This document shows, one piece after another, positions 31,887 through 40,628 of a DNA stretch of 64,000 nucleotides. Source of the DNA: an uncultured Lachnospiraceae bacterium (GTDB lineage: Bacteria > Bacillota > Clostridia > Lachnospirales > Lachnospiraceae); contig CATKXY010000001.1 in assembly GCA_949840915.1 (NCBI GenBank), forward strand, positions 248,001-312,000. Reading direction: 5' to 3'. How positions within the stretch are numbered: position 1 is the first letter of the stretch; each line of letters starts with the position of its first letter. The notes beneath the pieces were generated by a model. The model was not told the origin of the DNA, did not search any database, and saw only the letters and a list, made by a program, of their open reading frames with translations. The translations under genes were made by a program, and so were the position numbers.

Positions 31887-34313
31887 ATGAATACATCCCT
31901 GTCATGGATCAAAGCATATGTTCCCGATCTCGACTGTACGGATCAGGAGTATCGGGACGCAATGACGCTCACCGGAACCAAGGTGGAGGGTTTTGAGAGA
32001 AAGGACAAAAATCTGGAGAAGATCATAGTGGGGCAGATCAGGAGCATCGCCCCTCATCCTGATGCAGACAAACTGATTGTCTGTCAGGTGGATATCGGCG
32101 CAGAGACCATTCAGATCGTCACCGGAGCGCACAATGTCAAGGAGGGAGACAAGGTGCCTGTGGTGCTGGACGGCGGCAGAGTGGCTGGCGGTCATGACGG
32201 CGGACCGCTTCCCGAGGAGGGCATCCGCATCAAGGCAGGAAAGCTGCGCGGTGTGGAGTCCAACGGTATGATGTGCTCCATCGAGGAGCTTGGCTCCGAC
32301 AGAAATATGTATCCCGATGCGCCGGAAGAGGGAATCTATATCCTCGGGGCCGACGCGCAGATCGGAGCGGATGCGGTGGAGCTTCTGGGGCTTCACGACA
32401 CGGTTTTTGAGTATGAAATAACCAGCAATCGTGTAGACTGTTATAGTGTGCTGGGCGTGGCGAGAGAGGCGGCGGCAACCTTCAGAAAGCCCTTCAATCC
32501 GCCCGAAGTCAGGGAGGTGGGAAACAGCGAGGATGTGCGGGACTATGTTTCCGTGGAGGTGCAGGATCCCGATCTGTGTACCAGATACTGTGCCAGAGTC
32601 TGCAAAAATATCAAGCTCGGCCCTTCCCCGGAGTGGATGCAGAGAAGGCTTGCAGCCAGCGGCATCCGCCCTATCAATAATCTGGTGGATATCACCAATT
32701 ATGTCATGGAAGAATATGGTCAGCCCATGCATGCTTTTGATCTGGATACGGTGGCCGGACATAAGATCATCGTGCGCCGTGCCAAAGACGGCGAGGAGTT
32801 TCAGACGCTGGACGGCCAGATGAGAAAACTCGACGGCGAGGTCCTGATGATCTGTGATGCGGAGAAGGAGATCGGTATTGCCGGTATCATGGGAGGAGAG
32901 AATTCCAAGATTACGGATCAGGTGCAGACCGTGCTCTTTGAGGCGGCGGTGTTCAACGGCGCCAATATCCGCAAGTCTGCAAAGAGGCTGGGTCTTAGAA
33001 CGGATGCTTCAGGCAAATTCGAGAAGGGTCTGGAGGTTCGCAATGCGGAGGAGGCTATCAACCGTGCATGTCAGCTGATTCAGGAGCTGGGCTGCGGTGA
33101 AGTCGTGGGCGGCATGGTGGATGTAAAAGAGCCGGTTCCCGAGCTGCGTGAGCTGCCCTTTGAGCCGGATCGTTATAATAAGCTTCTGGGCACTGATGTC
33201 AGCACGGAGGAGATGCTGGAAATATTCAGACGCCTGGACATCAAAATCGTGGAGGAGAACGGCCGGATGAAGCTGGTGCTTCCCGCTTTCCGTCAGGACC
33301 TGATCGGTATGGCGGACATTGCCGAGGAGGTGGCGAGATTCTACGGTTATGACAGGATTCCCACCACACTTCCCAGCGGAGAATCCACCAACGGTAAGCT
33401 TTCCTTTAAGCTGCGCATCGAGCAGAAGGCAAGAGATATTGCAGAATACTGCGGATTTTCTCAAGGGATGTGCTATTCCTTCGAGAGTCCCAGGGTGTTC
33501 GATAAGCTGCTTTTGCCTCAGGAGGATCAGCTTCGGCAGACAGTGACGATCTCCAATCCGCTGGGAGAGGATTTCTCCATTATGAGAACGATCTCCTTAA
33601 ACGGTATGCTCAACAGTCTGGCCGCCAATTACAACAGACGCAACAAGAATGTGAAGCTGTATGAGCTGGGCAATATTTACCTGCCCAAGGCTCTGCCTGT
33701 GACAGAGCTGCCTGACGAGAGAATGCAGTTTACCCTGGGATTTTACGGAGACGGAGATTTCTTTACCATGAAGGGCGTCATCGAGGAGTTCCTGGAGAGT
33801 ATCGGAATGCGGGACAGAAAGGAATATGATCCCGGCGCGGGGAAACCCTTCCTGCATCCCGGGCGGCAGGCGGTGATCCGTTACCGCGGGGAAGAACTGG
33901 GATTTCTGGGTGAGGTCCATCCCGAGGTCTGTGACAATTATGAGATCGGCACCAGAGTGTATGTGGCTGTTCTGGATATGCCCGCGATTATCCCGTTTGC
34001 GACCTTTGACCGGAAGTACGAGGGGATTGCAAAATTCCCTGCAGTGAGTCGTGACATCAGTATGATCGTGCCCAAATCGGTGCTGGTCGGCCAGATTGAG
34101 CAGATAATCGTGCAGCGCGGCGGAAAGCTTTTGGAGAGTTATACCTTATTTGATATCTATGAGGGCAGCCAGATTCAGGAGGGTTACAAATCCGTGGCCT
34201 ATTCCATCACCTTCCGGGCTAAGGACAGAACTCTGGAGGAGGCTGATGTGAGCGGCGCCATGAAGAAGATATTGAACGGCCTGGAGCAGCTTGGCATCGA
34301 ACTCAGACATTGA
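31887..34313 (+). CDS. pheT: Phenylalanine-tRNA ligase beta subunit
   Basis: The 808-residue beta subunit of PheRS. Domains in order: a tRNA-binding EMAP-like OB fold (about 40-150), B3/B4 editing region (about 210-400, with NRVDCYSVLGVAREAAA just before it), B5 domain, a catalytic-like core lacking active-site residues, and a C-terminal FDX-ACB anticodon-binding domain starting near FPAVSRDISMIVPK. The length is normal. AAAGGAAG precedes the ATG. It lies 81 bases after pheS with no terminator between, so the T-box controls both. Confidence 0.97.
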   Translation: MNTSLSWIKAYVPDLDCTDQEYRDAMTLTGTKVEGFERKDKNLEKIIVGQIRSIAPHPDADKLIVCQVDIGAETIQIVTGAHNVKEGDKVPVVLDGGRVAGGHDGGPLPEEGIRIKAGKLRGVESNGMMCSIEELGSDRNMYPDAPEEGIYILGADAQIGADAVELLGLHDTVFEYEITSNRVDCYSVLGVAREAAATFRKPFNPPEVREVGNSEDVRDYVSVEVQDPDLCTRYCARVCKNIKLGPSPEWMQRRLAASGIRPINNLVDITNYVMEEYGQPMHAFDLDTVAGHKIIVRRAKDGEEFQTLDGQMRKLDGEVLMICDAEKEIGIAGIMGGENSKITDQVQTVLFEAAVFNGANIRKSAKRLGLRTDASGKFEKGLEVRNAEEAINRACQLIQELGCGEVVGGMVDVKEPVPELRELPFEPDRYNKLLGTDVSTEEMLEIFRRLDIKIVEENGRMKLVLPAFRQDLIGMADIAEEVARFYGYDRIPTTLPSGESTNGKLSFKLRIEQKARDIAEYCGFSQGMCYSFESPRVFDKLLLPQEDQLRQTVTISNPLGEDFSIMRTISLNGMLNSLAANYNRRNKNVKLYELGNIYLPKALPVTELPDERMQFTLGFYGDGDFFTMKGVIEEFLESIGMRDRKEYDPGAGKPFLHPGRQAVIRYRGEELGFLGEVHPEVCDNYEIGTRVYVAVLDMPAIIPFATFDRKYEGIAKFPAVSRDISMIVPKSVLVGQIEQIIVQRGGKLLESYTLFDIYEGSQIQEGYKSVAYSITFRAKDRTLEEADVSGAMKKILNGLEQLGIELRH

Positions 34314-34352
34314 TACGCTGCAGTTTAAATATTATGAAAGGAAATGAGTGAA

Positions 34353-35813
34353 ATGGAGAAGAAGAATACCTGGGAAACTTATGAGGCCAAGGATATAAAG
34401 AAGCTGGAGAAGCTCTGCGCAGAGTACAGAAGCTTTCTGGATAACGGCAAGACTGAGAGAGAGTGCGTGGACTATATTGTAAATCTTGCGGAGGAGGCCG
34501 GCTACAGAGAGCTGGCGGCTCTGGAGAAGACCGGGGCGGAGCTGAAGCCCGGCGACAAGGTGTACAGCGTCTGGATGAATAAGTCTATTGTCATGTTTCA
34601 GGTGGGCAGAAAGCCTCTGAGCCAGGGCATGAATATTCTGGGGGCGCACATTGACAGTCCAAGACTGGACGTGAAGCAGAATCCTCTGTATGAGGAGGGC
34701 GGATTCGCCTATCTGGACACCCATTATTACGGGGGTGTGAAGAAGTATCAATGGGTGACCATTCCTCTGGCTATCCATGGTGTGGTGGTGAAAAAGGACG
34801 GCTCCACCGTGGAGCTGAACGTGGGAGAGAACGAGGACGATCCGGTGTTCTTCGTTTCTGATCTGCTGATCCATCTGGCACAGGAGCAGCTGGAGAAAAA
34901 GGCCTCTAAGGTCATTGAGGGGGAGGCTCTGGATATCATCATCGGAAACAGACCTCTGGTGATAGACAAGAAATCGGATAAAAAGTCCGACAAAAACGGA
35001 AAGAAGGACGGGCAGAACGGGGAGCAGGCGGCTAAGGACGCCGTGAAGGCGGGGATCCTGCAGATTCTTAAGGATAACTACGATATGGAGGAAGAGGATT
35101 TCGTCTCCGCAGAACTGGAGGTGGTGCCTGCAGGCAAAGCCCGAGAGGCCGGTTTTGACCGCAGCATGATCCTGGCTTATGGACAGGATGACAGAGTGTG
35201 TGCCTTCACTTCCATGCAGGCGATGCTGGATACCTCCGAGACAGACCGCACTTTGTGCTGCATTCTGGTGGACAAGGAGGAGATCGGTTCCGTGGGAGCC
35301 ACCGGTATGCAGTCTAAGTTCTTTGAGAATGCGGTGGCAGAGCTGATGAATCTCTGCGGCGGGTACAATGAGCTTGCCCTGCGCAGATGTCTGGCTCACA
35401 GCTGCATGCTCTCCTCCGATGTGAGCAGCGCCTATGATCCCTCCTATGCCTCAAGCTTTGACAAGAAGAATGTGGCATATCTGGGCGGCGGCATGGTGTT
35501 CAATAAGTTCACCGGAGCCAGAGGAAAGTCCGGTTCCAATGACGCCAATGCGGAATACATCGCTCATATCAGAGATATCTTCGCGAGAGAGAAGATCAAT
35601 TTCCAGACTGCGGAGCTGGGAAAGGTAGATCTGGGAGGCGGCGGAACAATCGCTTATATTCTGGCACTCTATGGTATGAATGTGATCGACAGCGGCGTGG
35701 CTGTCCTGAATATGCATGCGCCCTGGGAGGCCACCAGCAAGGCGGACGTGTACGAGACCTACAGAGGCTATAGGGCTTTTGCCGCAGGCGCAGACGATGC
35801 GAAGGTCTTTTAG
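34353..35813 (+). CDS. M18 family aminopeptidase with a charged insertion
   Basis: Zinc aminopeptidase of the aspartyl aminopeptidase family, 486 residues. Metal-site motifs are [13 protein letters not shown] (about 90-102), [14 protein letters not shown] (about 308-321), and the C-terminal [14 protein letters not shown]. About residues 205-230 are a Lys/Asp/Asn-rich low-complexity insertion ([18 protein letters not shown]), probably a surface loop created by slippage. The start may be ATG 34344 or 34353; the ribosome site AAAGGAA fits neither perfectly. I list 34353. It follows pheT by 39 bases and may be read from the same transcript. Confidence 0.9.
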   Translation: MEKKNTWETYEAKDIKKLEKLCAEYRSFLDNGKTERECVDYIVNLAEEAGYRELAALEKTGAELKPGDKVYSVWMNKSIVMFQVGRKPLSQGMNILGAHIDSPRLDVKQNPLYEEGGFAYLDTHYYGGVKKYQWVTIPLAIHGVVVKKDGSTVELNVGENEDDPVFFVSDLLIHLAQEQLEKKASKVIEGEALDIIIGNRPLVIDKKSDKKSDKNGKKDGQNGEQAAKDAVKAGILQILKDNYDMEEEDFVSAELEVVPAGKAREAGFDRSMILAYGQDDRVCAFTSMQAMLDTSETDRTLCCILVDKEEIGSVGATGMQSKFFENAVAELMNLCGGYNELALRRCLAHSCMLSSDVSSAYDPSYASSFDKKNVAYLGGGMVFNKFTGARGKSGSNDANAEYIAHIRDIFAREKINFQTAELGKVDLGGGGTIAYILALYGMNVIDSGVAVLNMHAPWEATSKADVYETYRGYRAFAAGADDAKVF

Positions 35814-35836
35814 GCGTGGAATCGGGTGCGGGACAA

Positions 35837-36868
35837 ATGGAATTAAAAAAATCAGACTTTTATTTTGAACTGCCGCAGGAGCTGATCGCTCAGGATCCGC
35901 TGGAGGACCGCGCGTCCTCCAGACTTCTGGTGCTGGATAAGGATACGGGGGCGGTCTCACACTATGTGTTTAAGGAAATCATAGAGTATCTTGATCCCGG
36001 GGATTGTCTGGTGCTGAATAATACGAAGGTGATTCCCGCAAGACTTTTGGGAGAGCGGGAAGGCACCGGAGCCCATGTGGAGGTGCTGCTTTTGAAGCGC
36101 AGAGAGGGCGATGTGTGGGAGACGCTGGTAAAGCCGGGCAGGAAATGCAGGCCCGGCGACAGACTGGTATTTGGCGGCGGGCTGCTGCGGGCGCAGGTGC
36201 TGGAGACTGTGGAGGAAGGGAATCGTCTGATCCGTTTTGAGTATCAGGGCATCTTTGAGGAGGTGCTGGACAGACTGGGAGAGATGCCTCTGCCGCCTTA
36301 TATCACGCACAAGCTGCAGGATAAGAGCCGTTATCAGACCGTCTATGCGAAATATGAAGGCTCTGCGGCTGCGCCCACGGCAGGGCTGCATTTCACAAGG
36401 GAACTGCTGGAGCAGATTGAGAGAAAGGGTATCACTGTCGTATATGTGACGCTCCATGTGGGTCTTGGGACCTTCAGACCGGTAAAAGAGGACAATGTAC
36501 TGAATCACCACATGCATTCCGAGTTTTATCAGGTGACGGAGGAAGCGGCGGAGCAGATTAACCGGGCCAAGGCGGAGGGCAGAAGAGTGATCTGTGTGGG
36601 AACCACAAGCTGCCGCACGGTGGAGAGCGCGGCGGGGCCGGACGGCAGAGTCCTCCCCGGGTGCGGCGATACGGAGATATTTATCTATCCCGGCTATCGG
36701 TTCAAGGTGCTGGATGCCCTGATCACCAATTTTCATCTGCCGGAATCCACACTGGTGATGCTGGTGTCGGCTCTTGCGGGGCGTGAACAGGTGCTTGGAG
36801 CATATGAGGAAGCGATCAGGCAGAGATATCGTTTTTTCAGTTTTGGGGATGCGATGTTTATAAGATAA
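35837..36868 (+). CDS. queA: S-adenosylmethionine:tRNA ribosyltransferase-isomerase
   Basis: Transfers the ribosyl part of SAM to preQ1 in tRNA to form epoxyqueuosine, the penultimate step of queuosine synthesis. The 343-residue protein matches the family: [26 protein letters not shown] at the N-terminus, [18 protein letters not shown] in the middle and [16 protein letters not shown] near the end. ATG 35837 gives the normal N-terminus; a GTG 21 bases upstream is possible. No tgt gene adjoins it, although tgt commonly does. A strong terminator follows three bases after the stop codon. Confidence 0.95.
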   Translation: MELKKSDFYFELPQELIAQDPLEDRASSRLLVLDKDTGAVSHYVFKEIIEYLDPGDCLVLNNTKVIPARLLGEREGTGAHVEVLLLKRREGDVWETLVKPGRKCRPGDRLVFGGGLLRAQVLETVEEGNRLIRFEYQGIFEEVLDRLGEMPLPPYITHKLQDKSRYQTVYAKYEGSAAAPTAGLHFTRELLEQIERKGITVVYVTLHVGLGTFRPVKEDNVLNHHMHSEFYQVTEEAAEQINRAKAEGRRVICVGTTSCRTVESAAGPDGRVLPGCGDTEIFIYPGYRFKVLDALITNFHLPESTLVMLVSALAGREQVLGAYEEAIRQRYRFFSFGDAMFIR

Positions 36869-36870
36869 GA

Positions 36871-36899
36871 AAAACCGGAGGAAAATCCCCCGGTTTTTT
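36871..36899 (+). terminator. Terminator of queA
   Basis: A 12-bp stem (AAAACCGGAGGA with its complement, one mismatch) is followed by a T-run. It also lies 21 bases beyond the stop of the convergent minus-strand gene and may serve both. Confidence 0.85.
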
Positions 36900-36919
36900 G
36901 CTTGATGAATTATAAAGTA

Positions 36920-38254
36920 TCAGGCCTCCGCTTCCTGCGGTGTGTCATTTTCCGCTTCCTCGTTGCCCGCCTCGGGAGACAGTGTCAGGAGCACCTTGGA
37001 GATACGGTTCTGGTCTATGCCCTGAACCTTCAGTGTTATGCCGTCAGAGAGCCGTACTTCCTCATTGTCGTCGGGCAGATGGTTCAGGTATTCGATCATG
37101 ATACCGCCGATGGAATCATAGTCTTCACTGTCAAAGGAGGTGCCCAGCGCATCGTTGATATCGTCGAGCTTCATGCTGGCCTCCACCAGATAGGTGTTTT
37201 CCTCCACTTCCTGAATGAGCTGTTCTTCATCCTCGTCGTATTCGTCACGGATTTCCCCGACGATCTCCTCAAGCAGATCCTCGAGAGTCAGCATACCCAC
37301 AGTGGCACCGTATTCGTTCAGCACAAAAGTCATGTAGGTGGTCTTTTCGCGGATCTCCAGAAGCAGATCGGCGACCTTTTTGAACTCGTGAGTGTAATGA
37401 GCCTCCCGCAGAATATTTTGTACCTGAAAATTTTCTGCTCTCTCAGTCAGAATAAAATCTTTTATATTGATCAGACCGATAATATTGTCCTTGTCCTCCC
37501 GGTAGACCGGCAGGCGGGTGTACATGGATTCTCTGAAGACACTCAAAACCTTGTCATAGGAATCATCCACGCTCACAGCCACCATCTTGATGCGGGGGAT
37601 CATGATGTCCTTTGCCACCGCATCGGAGAAGGCGAATACATTGTAGATCATTTCGCGTTCCTCCGTCTCGATGATGCCGTCCTCATGACTCACGTCCACA
37701 TAGGTTTTCAGCTCGCTCTCCGTCATGGTATTGACCTTTTTGTCGGGGTCAATATGTAAGAGCTTTAAAATAAACTGCGACATTTTGTCCACGATGAAGA
37801 TCACGGGTGTGAGCAGCTGCATCAGACCGTAGATAATACCGGAGTAGAGCAGTGCAAGTTTCTCGTTGGAAAACATTGCTCCGGTCTTGGGTACGATCTC
37901 GCCGAAGATCAAAATAGTAACCGTCAGAATACCGGTGGCGATTCCCACTGCCAGATTGATTCTCATAGCAAGTGTGGTAGCCAGAGCGGATGCGGACAGA
38001 TTTACGATATTGTTGCCGATCAGAATGGCGCTGAGCATTTTGCTGTACCGGTCCAGAATCTTGAGGACCATGATTGCCCGTTTGTTGCCTTCCTCTGCCA
38101 GAGAACGCATTCGCACACGGTTCACCGTGGTGAGTGCAGTCTCAGCCGAAGAGAAAAAGCTGGACAGAAAGATCAGAACTATCAGAGCTGCGAATTGTAC
38201 GATAATGTCGGCTTCAGCTGTTGAAGCGGTTTGTGGTATGACGCTTGGGTCCAA
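36920..38254 (-). CDS. CNNM/CBS/CorC-HlyC domain membrane protein (hemolysin family)
   Basis: A 444-residue protein with an N-terminal DUF21/CNNM membrane domain of about four helices (SSFFSSAETALTTVNRVRMR is typical). A pair of CBS domains follows at about 205-330 (AKDIMIPRIKMVAVS, then MLTLEDLLEEIVGEIRDEYD at the end). A C-terminal CorC/HlyC domain and an acidic tail complete it. Homologues take part in Mg2+ or Co2+ efflux; the name hemolysin is historical. The start is TTG at 38254: an in-frame TGA lies nine bases upstream, and AAGGAG is about nine bases before the TTG on the minus strand. Confidence 0.93.
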   Translation of the reverse strand: MDPSVIPQTASTAEADIIVQFAALIVLIFLSSFFSSAETALTTVNRVRMRSLAEEGNKRAIMVLKILDRYSKMLSAILIGNNIVNLSASALATTLAMRINLAVGIATGILTVTILIFGEIVPKTGAMFSNEKLALLYSGIIYGLMQLLTPVIFIVDKMSQFILKLLHIDPDKKVNTMTESELKTYVDVSHEDGIIETEEREMIYNVFAFSDAVAKDIMIPRIKMVAVSVDDSYDKVLSVFRESMYTRLPVYREDKDNIIGLINIKDFILTERAENFQVQNILREAHYTHEFKKVADLLLEIREKTTYMTFVLNEYGATVGMLTLEDLLEEIVGEIRDEYDEDEEQLIQEVEENTYLVEASMKLDDINDALGTSFDSEDYDSIGGIMIEYLNHLPDDNEEVRLSDGITLKVQGIDQNRISKVLLTLSPEAGNEEAENDTPQEAEA

Positions 38255-38303
38255 AAATGTTCACTCCTTTTTGTTTTAATTTAAAAATTTATTGTTAAAA
38301 GCA

Positions 38304-38332
38304 AATATACAATATACGGATGCTGTTGTCAA
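38304..38332 (-). promoter_or_regulatory. Promoter of the CNNM/CBS gene
   Basis: On the minus strand TTGACA (38332-38327) and TATATT (38309-38304) are exactly 17 bases apart, about 50 bases before the TTG start codon. Confidence 0.75.
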
Positions 38333-38428
38333 GTTTTTGAGGGCTTGTGAATATAAATTTAACAGAAGAAGTGGGTAAGCCATGATGTTCGGATAAAATT
38401 CGGATCAAAAGGGAAGGGAGAGCGGAGG

Positions 38429-38830
38429 ATGCAGAATGAAACAGGTTTAAGGGGCAGAGGAGCGGCCAGCGAGGGAGGGGTCCCGGTGTTCTTTTTAATG
38501 AAAAGCCTTTTATTTTCCTACATATTGACTACGGGACTGCTTTTGCTGTTAGCGTTCTTTTTGTTTAAGTTTGAGTTGACGGAGCGCCCGGTGGCGATAG
38601 CCATCATAGCGATCTATGTGGTGTCAACTCTGTTTGCGGGGTTTGTGACGGGCAAAAAGCTGCAGAACAGAAAATTTTTGTGGGGGCTTTTGATGGGCGT
38701 AGCTTATTTTGTCGTGTTGGCGGTGGTTTCGCTTGCAGTTAAGAAAAGCCCTGACACATTGGGAAATTCTTTTTTCACCACTCTGGCTCTGTGTGCCGGG
38801 GGCGGCATGCTCGGCGGAATGATCAGTTGA
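38429..38830 (+). CDS. TIGR04086-type membrane protein linked to SCIFF
   Basis: A 133-residue protein with four predicted membrane helices from about residue 20 onward (FFLMKSLLFSYILTTGLLLLL, AIAIIAIYVVSTLFAGFVTG, LLMGVAYFVVLAVVSL, TLALCAGGGMLGGMIS). It matches the small TIGR04086 family, which in Clostridia typically sits just upstream of the SCIFF peptide gene. Its role is unknown. The start at ATG 38429 sits very close to GCGGAGG; a start at residue 24 (38498) lacks a ribosome site. The promoter of the SCIFF gene overlaps its stop codon. Confidence 0.82.
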   Translation: MQNETGLRGRGAASEGGVPVFFLMKSLLFSYILTTGLLLLLAFFLFKFELTERPVAIAIIAIYVVSTLFAGFVTGKKLQNRKFLWGLLMGVAYFVVLAVVSLAVKKSPDTLGNSFFTTLALCAGGGMLGGMIS

Positions 38831-38855
38831 CAGCGTCGGTATATTGTGTTATACT
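38827..38855 (+). promoter_or_regulatory. Strong promoter of the SCIFF gene
   Basis: TTGACA (38827-38832) and TATACT (38850-38855) are exactly 17 bases apart. The -35 box overlaps the TGA stop of the upstream membrane protein gene, so the peptide gene has independent, probably high, expression. Confidence 0.85.
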
Positions 38856-38904
38856 ATTAAAAAAATTGGCATGATATCTACTGTTGATAAGGAGGCTTTC
38901 TAAG

Positions 38905-39048
38905 ATGAAGCATATCAAGACTTTGACTACCAGAGATTTAAAGGAATCCATGAAGAAGGGCGGCTGCGGCGAGTGCCAGACCTCCTGTCAGTCGGCATGT
39001 AAGACTTCCTGTACGGTGGGCAATCAGAGCTGCGAGAAGATTAAATAA
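38905..39048 (+). CDS. scfA: SCIFF ranthipeptide precursor (six cysteines in forty-five residues)
   Basis: A 47-residue peptide starting MKHIKTLTTRDLKESMKKGG, followed by a core with six cysteines at 21, 24, 28, 32, 36 and 43 and ending CEKIK. This matches the SCIFF family, near-universal in Clostridia, in which a radical-SAM enzyme forms a thioether between a Cys and a Thr residue. It is the smallest gene in the window. AAGGAGG lies 11 bases before the ATG. The maturase scfB follows behind a hairpin. The biological role of the mature peptide is not established. Confidence 0.95.
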   Translation: MKHIKTLTTRDLKESMKKGGCGECQTSCQSACKTSCTVGNQSCEKIK

Positions 39049-39079
39049 TCGGACATCAATTAAATCGAGACTAGCGGTG

Positions 39080-39105
39080 AGCAGCGATTTTATTCGCTGC
39101 TTTCG
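39080..39105 (+). terminator. Hairpin between scfA and scfB (probable partial terminator)
   Basis: AGCAGCGA pairs with TCGCTGCT around a six-base loop and is followed by TTCGTTG, a poor T-run. It would let only part of the transcription through, giving much precursor peptide and little maturase. Confidence 0.6.
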
Positions 39106-39162
39106 TTGTGTCAAAAGTCCGGTGAAATGAGCGGACGAATGATGTGAGATGAAAGGAATACC

Positions 39163-40560
39163 ATGATACATCAATATAAAAGTAACGGCTATAATATTGT
39201 CATGGATGTCAACAGCGGTTCCGTGCATGTGGTGGACGATATCGTGTACGACATGATTCCGCTGGTAGAGCCGTTGGTGAACGAGGGCATCAAGGATGTG
39301 GACACGATCTGCGCCGCGGTGATCAATCTGGCCAATCTCCCCTATCCTCAGGAGGAGATCGGCGAGGCGGTGAGAGAGGTGCTGCAGCTGGAGCGGGAAG
39401 GCCAGCTCTTTGCCCCGGATATTTATGAGAATTATGTGTTTGATTTCAAGAAGCGTCAGACGGTGGTGAAGGCTCTGTGCCTGCACATTGCCCATGACTG
39501 TAATCTGGCCTGTAAGTACTGCTTTGCGGAGGAGGGCGAGTATCACGGCAGACGGGCGCTGATGAGCTTTGAGGTGGGGAAGAAGGCGCTTGATTTTCTG
39601 GTGGCAAACTCCGGCAATCGTGTGAATCTTGAGGTGGATTTTTTTGGCGGCGAGCCTCTGATGAATTGGGATGTGGTAAAACGTCTGGTGGAGTACGGGC
39701 GCAGTATCGAGGAATCCAACAATAAAAAGTTCCGCTTCACACTGACTACCAACGGTGTGCTTCTGGACGACGGGATTCTGGAATTTGTCAACAGAGAGAT
39801 GGCAAACGTGGTTCTGAGCATAGACGGACGCAAAGAGATCCATGACAAAATGCGGCCGTTCCGTGGCGGTCAGGGCAGTTATGACAGGATCGTTCCAAAG
39901 TTCCGGCAGGTGGCTGAGAGCAGAGACCAGATGAATTATTATGTGAGGGGTACGTTCACCCATTATAATCCGGATTTTGCCGAGGATGTGCTGCATCTTG
40001 CGGATCTGGGGTTCAAACAGATTTCCGTGGAGCCTGTGGTGGCACAGCCTGCCGACGATTATGCCATCACGGAGTCTGATATTCCAAAGCTCCTCTCGGA
40101 GTATGACAGACTGGCGTCGGAGATGATAAAGCGCAAAAAAGAAGGACGGGCTTTCAATTTCTTTCATTTTATGATAGACTTGCAGGGTGGGCCCTGTGTG
40201 GCGAAGCGTTTGTCGGGCTGCGGTTCCGGCACGGAATATCTGGCGGTGACGCCATGGGGCGATCTCTATCCCTGCCATCAGTTTGTAGGAAACGAAAAAT
40301 TCCTTATGGGAAATGTGGACGAGGGGATCGTGCGGGAGGATATCCGGGACGAGTTCAAGTGCTGCAATGTCTATGCGAAGGACAAGTGTAAGAGATGTTT
40401 TGCAAAGTTCTACTGCAGCGGCGGCTGTGCGGCCAATTCCTACAATTTCCACGGCAATATCAACGATGCCTACGATGTGGGCTGCGAACTTCAGAAGAAG
40501 CGGATAGAATGCGCCATCATGCTGAAGGTTGCCGAGATGGAGGACGCAGAGGCGGAGTAG
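39163..40560 (+). CDS. scfB: SCIFF radical SAM maturase
   Basis: Installs thioether cross-links in the SCIFF peptide. The 465-residue protein begins with a peptide-recognition region of about 90 residues. The radical-SAM cluster motif HDCNLACKYCF (C-x3-C-x2-C) lies at about 109-119, and FFGGEPLMNWD follows. The C-terminal SPASM domain contains CGSGTEYLAVTPWGDLYPCHQF and a dense run of cysteines ending CKRCFAKFYCSGGCAANSYNFHG, the ligands of two auxiliary [4Fe-4S] clusters. AAAGGAAT precedes the ATG. The order TIGR04086-scfA-scfB-secDF is the usual clostridial context. Confidence 0.95.
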   Translation: MIHQYKSNGYNIVMDVNSGSVHVVDDIVYDMIPLVEPLVNEGIKDVDTICAAVINLANLPYPQEEIGEAVREVLQLEREGQLFAPDIYENYVFDFKKRQTVVKALCLHIAHDCNLACKYCFAEEGEYHGRRALMSFEVGKKALDFLVANSGNRVNLEVDFFGGEPLMNWDVVKRLVEYGRSIEESNNKKFRFTLTTNGVLLDDGILEFVNREMANVVLSIDGRKEIHDKMRPFRGGQGSYDRIVPKFRQVAESRDQMNYYVRGTFTHYNPDFAEDVLHLADLGFKQISVEPVVAQPADDYAITESDIPKLLSEYDRLASEMIKRKKEGRAFNFFHFMIDLQGGPCVAKRLSGCGSGTEYLAVTPWGDLYPCHQFVGNEKFLMGNVDEGIVREDIRDEFKCCNVYAKDKCKRCFAKFYCSGGCAANSYNFHGNINDAYDVGCELQKKRIECAIMLKVAEMEDAEAE

Positions 40561-40628
40561 AACGGGAATAGAATAGAATGCGGACAGCATTTACAGAAAG
40601 AATACAGAAAAAGAGAGGACAAGAGAAA

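Noticed and set aside
38938-40590. A 550-codon minus-strand frame opposite scfA and scfB
   Set aside because: It covers two well-identified plus-strand genes in antisense, has no ribosome site and has the composition of a codon shadow.
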